In this document: positions 60,219 to 64,000 of the stretch, one piece after another
Numbering within the stretch: the stretch's first letter is position 1
Layout: each line of letters starts with the position of its first letter
NCBI GenBank assembly: GCA_049644325.1
Contig: JBARRR010000041.1
Location: forward strand, 1-64,000
Source of the DNA: DASZHA01 sp049644325
GTDB taxonomy: Bacteria > Chloroflexota > Dormibacteria > DASZGP01
Length of the DNA: 64,000 bases
Direction: 5' to 3'
Notes under the pieces: generated by a model
What the model saw: the letters and a program-made list of their open reading frames with translations, nothing else
Database searches by the model: none
Told to the model about the DNA's origin: nothing
Position numbers and translations under genes: made by a program

Positions 60219-60632
60219 GTGCGGATCGCGCCGCAGCTCCGGCAGCAGATGGCCGCAATGGGGGAGGCCGCCTACCCCAACGAGGGCTGTGGCATCTTCC
60301 TGGGGACCCCGGGCGATGATCCTGATGTGGTCGAGGTGCGCCTGGCGACCAACCTCCGCCAGGACCGCGCCCGCGATCGATACGTCATGGACCCCAAGGA
60401 CATCATGCTGGCGGAGCGGGAGGCCGAGGCCCGCGGCCTGGAGGTGCTCGGCTTCTGGCACACCCATCCCGACCACCCGGCGCGGCCGTCGCAGTACGAC
60501 GCCGAGCATGCCTGGCCAGAGTACGTTTACGTAATCATGGCGATCGAGGCGGGCAAGCTGGCCGAGGTCACCGCCTGGGTCCTGGAGTCGGAGACGCCGC
60601 CCGTCTTCGCGGAGACGGCCCTCAGCGGTTGA
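60219..60632 (+). CDS. mec: JAMM/MPN+ metalloprotease, Mec-like
   Basis: A 137-residue protein with the JAMM motif: Glu near the N-terminus in YPNEGCGIFLG and HTHPDHPARPSQYDAEH (HxHP...SxxD), the zinc site of Mov34/MPN/PAD-1 isopeptidases. In Mycobacterium, Mec cleaves the cysteine adduct from CysO after CysM has joined it. GTG start one base after the cysM stop. The gap to the convergent gene is only one base. Confidence 0.85.
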   Translation: MRIAPQLRQQMAAMGEAAYPNEGCGIFLGTPGDDPDVVEVRLATNLRQDRARDRYVMDPKDIMLAEREAEARGLEVLGFWHTHPDHPARPSQYDAEHAWPEYVYVIMAIEAGKLAEVTAWVLESETPPVFAETALSG

Positions 60633-60633
60633 G

Positions 60634-61356
60634 CTAGGCCGGGGTCACCGGGGCGGCCGCGGGCGGCGCCGGTGGGGGAGCGCCGTCACCCAGCGAGTAC
60701 TCGTAGTAGCGCAGGACTCCGGCCTGCACGGCATACGCGTAGGCCAGGGTAAAGATGACCCCGATGCAGCAGGCGTAGGTCCCCAGGCCGCCGAGGAAGT
60801 TGGCAGCGTAGAAGAGCAGCGCTGCGATCACCGTGTTGCCCAGGTTGTGGCGCGCGATGCCCAGGACGTACGAGGGGCTGACCCCGGCGGAGACGCCGCC
60901 CCGCTCGCTGGCGATGATGATTGCCGGTTGCAGCACCTGCACCACCAGGGCAAAGGCGATGCCGATAAAGAGGAGCAGGTAGTAGATCAGGATGCCCAGC
61001 CCGATGCCGGCGCTGGCGGCGTCGGAGGCGCCGGAGCCTCTCGGACCGGAGGTGGCGGCGGCGGCGGCGATGAAGATGAAGAAGATGACGTAGGCGCCGA
61101 GAAAGACGACGATCACCGGCAGGTACCACACCAGCAGCGCCAGGAAGGCATGCCAGCCGCGGCCGATGTAGCCCAGGCCCGCCGGGGGCAGGTCGGTTCG
61201 GCCCTGGCGGTAGTAGTCGAGGGTGGTCAGCTCCCAGCCCAGCAGGTTGATCCACCCGACGATGGGGATCAGGGCGATCAGGCCCATGAGGGCGAAGGCT
61301 CCGAACCACCCCGGGGACTTGAAGGGAAGCGTGAAAACGGCGCCCACACCTGGCAT
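60634..61356 (-). CDS. DUF4013-like multi-pass membrane protein
   Basis: A 240-residue protein with about six TM helices, beginning with GWFGAFALMGLIALIPIVGW and the WELTTLDYYRQGRTDLPP loop typical of DUF4013. The C-terminal 20 residues are a Pro/Ala tail. Function unknown. ATG at 61356 is favoured because TACTGT ends 7 bases upstream; GTG at 61365 would overlap that box. Confidence 0.72.
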   Translation of the reverse strand: MPGVGAVFTLPFKSPGWFGAFALMGLIALIPIVGWINLLGWELTTLDYYRQGRTDLPPAGLGYIGRGWHAFLALLVWYLPVIVVFLGAYVIFFIFIAAAAATSGPRGSGASDAASAGIGLGILIYYLLLFIGIAFALVVQVLQPAIIIASERGGVSAGVSPSYVLGIARHNLGNTVIAALLFYAANFLGGLGTYACCIGVIFTLAYAYAVQAGVLRYYEYSLGDGAPPPAPPAAAPVTPA

Positions 61357-61363
61357 GCGAGAC

Positions 61364-61369
61364 ACAGTA
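61364..61369 (-). promoter_or_regulatory. Putative -10 box of the DUF4013-like gene
   Basis: TACTGT on the minus strand, 7 bases before the ATG at 61356. Confidence 0.4.
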
Positions 61370-61428
61370 CAACAGAACCGCCGACCGCCATGGACGCCTC
61401 CGATCCGCCCGCTGTTAGCCTTCCGGAG

Positions 61429-62775
61429 ATGCCCCGTCAGAGCCAGTCATTGCCCCTGGTGGCCATCGTCGGACGCCCCAACGTGGGCAAGTCGACGCTG
61501 TTCAACCGCCTCATCGGCAGGCGGCAATCGATCGTGGATTCCGAAGCCGGCCTGACGCGAGACCGGCTCTACGGCCAGACCGACTGGCGCGGCCGCACCT
61601 TCGCGGTGGTCGACACCGCCGGCCTTGACCGCCAGGCTCGGGGCGAGCTGGTCGAGAACACGCAGCAGGGCACGGCGGTCGCCCTGGAGGAGGCGGACGC
61701 CATCATCTTCGTCGTGGACGTCCGGGCCGGGCTGACCGCGTTGGACACCGAGGTCGGCGACATGCTCCGGCGCCGGCGCCGGCCGATGGTGCTGGCAGCC
61801 AACAAGGCCGAGTCGCAAAAAGACGAGGGCTATCTGCACGAGCTGTTCGAGCTCGGCCTGGGCGAGCCAACTCCGATCTCGGCGCTGCACGGGACCGGGG
61901 TCGGCGACCTCCTCGACCAGGTGGTCGAGGCCCTGCCCCCGGCCGACGAGTCCCTCGAGGACACAACCGACGCTGACACCCTCTCGGTTTCGATCCTGGG
62001 CCGGCCCAACGTCGGCAAGTCGTCGCTCCTCAACAAGATCCTCGGCGACGAGCGCAGCCTGGTGGCCACCATCCCCGGCACCACGCGCGACCCGGTCGAC
62101 ACGGAGCTGGACTTCGAGGGCCGTCGGGTTCGCCTGGTCGACACCGCGGGCATCCGGCGCAAGGGCGTGACCAAGGGCGGGGTGGAGCACTACAGCGTGC
62201 TGCGCGGTCTTCGAGCCCTGGAGCGAAGCGACGTCGCCCTGATCGTGGTCGCCGCCACCGAAGGCATCCTGGCCCAGGACCAGCACATCGCCGGCTACGC
62301 CGTCGACGGCGGCAAGGGCGTGGTCCTGGTGGTCAATAAATGGGACCTGCTGCCGCAGGAGGAGCGCGATGACAAAGCCTGGCGGCGGAAGGTCGACAAC
62401 GCATTCAAGTTCATCCCCGGCGTCCCCGTGGTCTATGCGTCCGCGCTCACCGGCCGGCGGGTTACCGACGTCATCCCGGCGGCGGTTCGCGTCGCCGAAA
62501 ACCGCCGGCGGCGGATCGCCACCCCCGAGCTCAACCGCGTGGTGCAGAAGGCGATAGAGGACAACCCCCCGCCAACTCGCAAGGGCAAGCAGCTCAAGGT
62601 CCTCTACGCCGCCCAGGGCAAGGAGCGGACGCCAACGATCGTGCTTTTCGTCAACGACCCCGACCTGGCCCATTTCTCCTACCGCAGGTACCTTGAGAAC
62701 CAGGTGCGAGAGAAGTACGACTTCGCCGGCGTGCCGCTGCGCCTGCTGATGCGAAAGCGGGTGGAGGAGCGCTGA
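61429..62775 (+). CDS. der: Ribosome-assembly GTPase Der (EngA)
   Basis: A 448-residue double GTPase needed for 50S assembly. First G domain: VGRPNVGKSTLFNRL, DTAGLDRQ, NKAESQ. Second: LGRPNVGKSSLLNKI, DTAGIRRKG, NKWDLL. A KH-like domain closes the protein. ATG at 61429 gives the family's usual short N-terminus and lies 7 bases after TAGCCT; ATG at 61390 is an alternative. Much of the longer open frame upstream is antisense to the neighbouring gene and not coding. Its stop overlaps gpsA (TGATG). Confidence 0.93.
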   Translation: MPRQSQSLPLVAIVGRPNVGKSTLFNRLIGRRQSIVDSEAGLTRDRLYGQTDWRGRTFAVVDTAGLDRQARGELVENTQQGTAVALEEADAIIFVVDVRAGLTALDTEVGDMLRRRRRPMVLAANKAESQKDEGYLHELFELGLGEPTPISALHGTGVGDLLDQVVEALPPADESLEDTTDADTLSVSILGRPNVGKSSLLNKILGDERSLVATIPGTTRDPVDTELDFEGRRVRLVDTAGIRRKGVTKGGVEHYSVLRGLRALERSDVALIVVAATEGILAQDQHIAGYAVDGGKGVVLVVNKWDLLPQEERDDKAWRRKVDNAFKFIPGVPVVYASALTGRRVTDVIPAAVRVAENRRRRIATPELNRVVQKAIEDNPPPTRKGKQLKVLYAAQGKERTPTIVLFVNDPDLAHFSYRRYLENQVREKYDFAGVPLRLLMRKRVEER

Positions 62776-63815
62776 TGGCCGCCTCCGACCGCATCGCCAT
62801 CATCGGCGCCGGCAGCTGGGGTACGGCGCTGGCCTGCAACCTGGGGAGGGGAGGGGAGACCTTCCTCTGGTCCCGCGACCCCGAACAGGTCGCGCACATG
62901 AAGGCGGAGCGCCACAACCCTCGCCACCTGCCGGACGCTGAGTTTCCCAAGCAGGTGTATTTCACCGAGGACCTGGCGGATGCCGTCTACAACGTGCCCA
63001 TCGTGATCATGGCGGTGCCCGCCAAGGCGATGAGCACCACCGCGCTGGCGCTATCGGCGGTGCTGCGCACGCAGGCGCGGCGGGGCACTGAGGGGCCGCT
63101 GGTGCTGAGCGCGGCCAAGGGGCTCGACCCGGACAGCGGGCGCCTCATGTCGCAGGTGCTGGCCGAGGCGCTGGGCGACCGCGCCACGATCGGGGCGCTG
63201 TCGGGCCCCAACATCGCCATCGAGGTGGCAACCGGACTCCCGACCGCCACCGTGATCGCGACCACCGACGGTCGCCGCGCCGAGGATGCCCAGCGCCGCA
63301 TCTCGGGCAGCCGGTTGCGCGCCTACACCAATGACGATGTCGTCGGCGTCGAGGTGGGTGGGGCGATGAAGAACGTGGTCGCCATCGCCGCGGGGATCGC
63401 GGACGGCATGGAGGCCGGTGACAACGCCAAGGCGGCCCTGATGACACGCGGGCTGTCGGAGATGACCCGCCTGGGCGTGGCCACGGGGGCCCGGGCGCGG
63501 ACCTTCGCCGGCCTTACCGGGTTGGGCGACCTGATCGTGACCTGCGCCTCGCCCCACAGTCGCAACCGGCGTGTGGGCATGGCCTTGGGCAAGGGCCAAA
63601 CCCTGGAGCAGGTACTGGCGGGGATGACGGAGATCGCCGAGGGTGTCAACACCACCCGCGAGGCGGTGCGCCTGGGGCGGCGGCTCGAGGTCGAGCTGCC
63701 CATCGCCGAGGCGCTGGCGGCGATCATGTTCGAGGGCGCCGACCCGATGACCACCGCGGCCGGCCTGATGACGCGGACGGGACGAAGTGAGATGGAGGGA
63801 TTGGGACTCGGCTAG
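62775..63815 (+). CDS. gpsA: Glycerol-3-phosphate dehydrogenase [NAD(P)+]
   Basis: A 346-residue enzyme making sn-glycerol-3-phosphate for phospholipids from dihydroxyacetone phosphate. Rossmann motif IIGAGSWGTALA at 10-21; the catalytic Lys in GGAMKNVVAIAAGIADG; LSGPNIAIEVATGLPT is conserved. The der-gpsA pairing is common, though plsY, often between them, is absent. ATG shares one base with the der stop. Confidence 0.93.
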   Translation: MAASDRIAIIGAGSWGTALACNLGRGGETFLWSRDPEQVAHMKAERHNPRHLPDAEFPKQVYFTEDLADAVYNVPIVIMAVPAKAMSTTALALSAVLRTQARRGTEGPLVLSAAKGLDPDSGRLMSQVLAEALGDRATIGALSGPNIAIEVATGLPTATVIATTDGRRAEDAQRRISGSRLRAYTNDDVVGVEVGGAMKNVVAIAAGIADGMEAGDNAKAALMTRGLSEMTRLGVATGARARTFAGLTGLGDLIVTCASPHSRNRRVGMALGKGQTLEQVLAGMTEIAEGVNTTREAVRLGRRLEVELPIAEALAAIMFEGADPMTTAAGLMTRTGRSEMEGLGLG

Positions 63816-63828
63816 AATCGAGGCCGGG

Positions 63829-63905
63829 CGGCGAGTGGCGCAGCTCGGTAGCGCACCAGTCTGGGGGACTGGGGGTCGCAGGTTCAAATCCTGTCTCGCC
63901 GACCA
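63829..63905 (+). tRNA. tRNA-Pro (anticodon GGG)
   Basis: Cloverleaf: acceptor CGGCGAG/CTCGCCG, D stem GCGC/GCGC, anticodon stem CCAGT/ACTGG with loop CTGGGGG (GGG), T arm GCAGG-TTCAAAT-CCTGT. Discriminator A followed by encoded CCA (63903-63905). Confidence 0.95.
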
Positions 63906-63935
63906 CCACTCGTCAGCAAACCGCTAAGGAGGCTA

Positions 63936-64000
63936 ATGAAGGTCTGGACCCTGGCCAAAGACGGCCACACTGTTGAGGTGACCGACACCGGTTGGATCAG
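63936..64000 (+). CDS. Start of an unidentified gene, truncated by window end
   Basis: ATG at 63936 follows a very strong AAGGAGG (63926-63932). The 21 visible codons read KVWTLAKDGHTVEVTDTGW after the Met; too short to assign. Its well-formed leader contrasts with the many leaderless genes upstream. Confidence 0.6.
   Translation, partial: MKVWTLAKDGHTVEVTDTGWI

Overview
High-GC DNA (roughly two thirds G+C, estimated by eye) with very dense gene packing. ATG, GTG and TTG starts are mixed, start/stop overlaps are frequent, and many transcription units appear leaderless: a TAnnnT-type -10 hexamer ends 6-9 bases before the start codon. The gene set includes a complete 14-gene nuo operon, an actinobacterial-style succinate dehydrogenase with a large membrane anchor, a CysM/Mec pair, a Gram-positive-type LexA box and the MoxR/DUF58/transglutaminase cluster. 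This points to a Terrabacteria lineage near Actinobacteria or Chloroflexota. Candidatus Dormibacterota would fit, but that is inference; no rRNA or other decisive marker is present.

Layout. 1-3758: end of a hemolysin III-like membrane protein, a diguanylate cyclase, a LuxR-type regulator with a degenerate receiver, an HtrA-like protease, and a small zinc-ribbon gene whose promoter contains a LexA-like palindrome. 3801-18020: nuoABCDEFGHIJKLMN, proton-pumping NADH dehydrogenase, mostly with overlapping cistrons. 18017-27918: 3-methyladenine glycosylase, malate dehydrogenase, an sdh operon with a DUF1003-like gene between sdhA and sdhB, ResB, a PMT-like membrane glycosyltransferase and an aminotransferase. 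27911-37298: DUF1684 protein divergent from a membrane Ser/Thr kinase, tRNA-Arg, a secreted CAP-domain protein, tRNA-His, three small unknown genes, MoxR/DUF58/transglutaminase, and tadA.

37334-44895 is the accessory region. Two tRNA-Ser genes stand in tandem. The 3' end of the second (GGA anticodon) is repeated downstream three times in direct orientation, at about 39.04, 39.67 and 42.18 kb. The repeats bound three short modules: a flavin oxidoreductase; a SnoaL-like protein; and an unknown gene, a DUF1801 gene and a halogenase-like flavoprotein. Repeat identity falls with distance from the tRNA, as expected for repeated insertion at the tRNA with the newest module closest. No recombinase gene is visible. 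More flavoenzyme, VOC and SnoaL-like genes follow without a further repeat.

44896-63905: a leader ORF with a strong hairpin before a zinc-ribbon gene, an AlkZ-like protein, an exported PHP-domain protein with an unusual C-terminal domain, a GNAT protein, a LOG-family protein, an SDR, a CoA-binding protein, an Rrf2 regulator, a PEBP lipoprotein apparently started at CTG, a cluster with MBL, PAS and cyclic-nucleotide-binding proteins, DacA, CysM plus Mec, Der, GpsA and tRNA-Pro. A cut-off gene begins at 63936.

The core theme is respiration (Nuo, Sdh, Mdh, ResB) plus housekeeping. The items most worth a second look are the tRNA-Ser cassette array, the LexA-box zinc-ribbon gene, the leaderless promoter pattern and the leader hairpin at 45179-45197.
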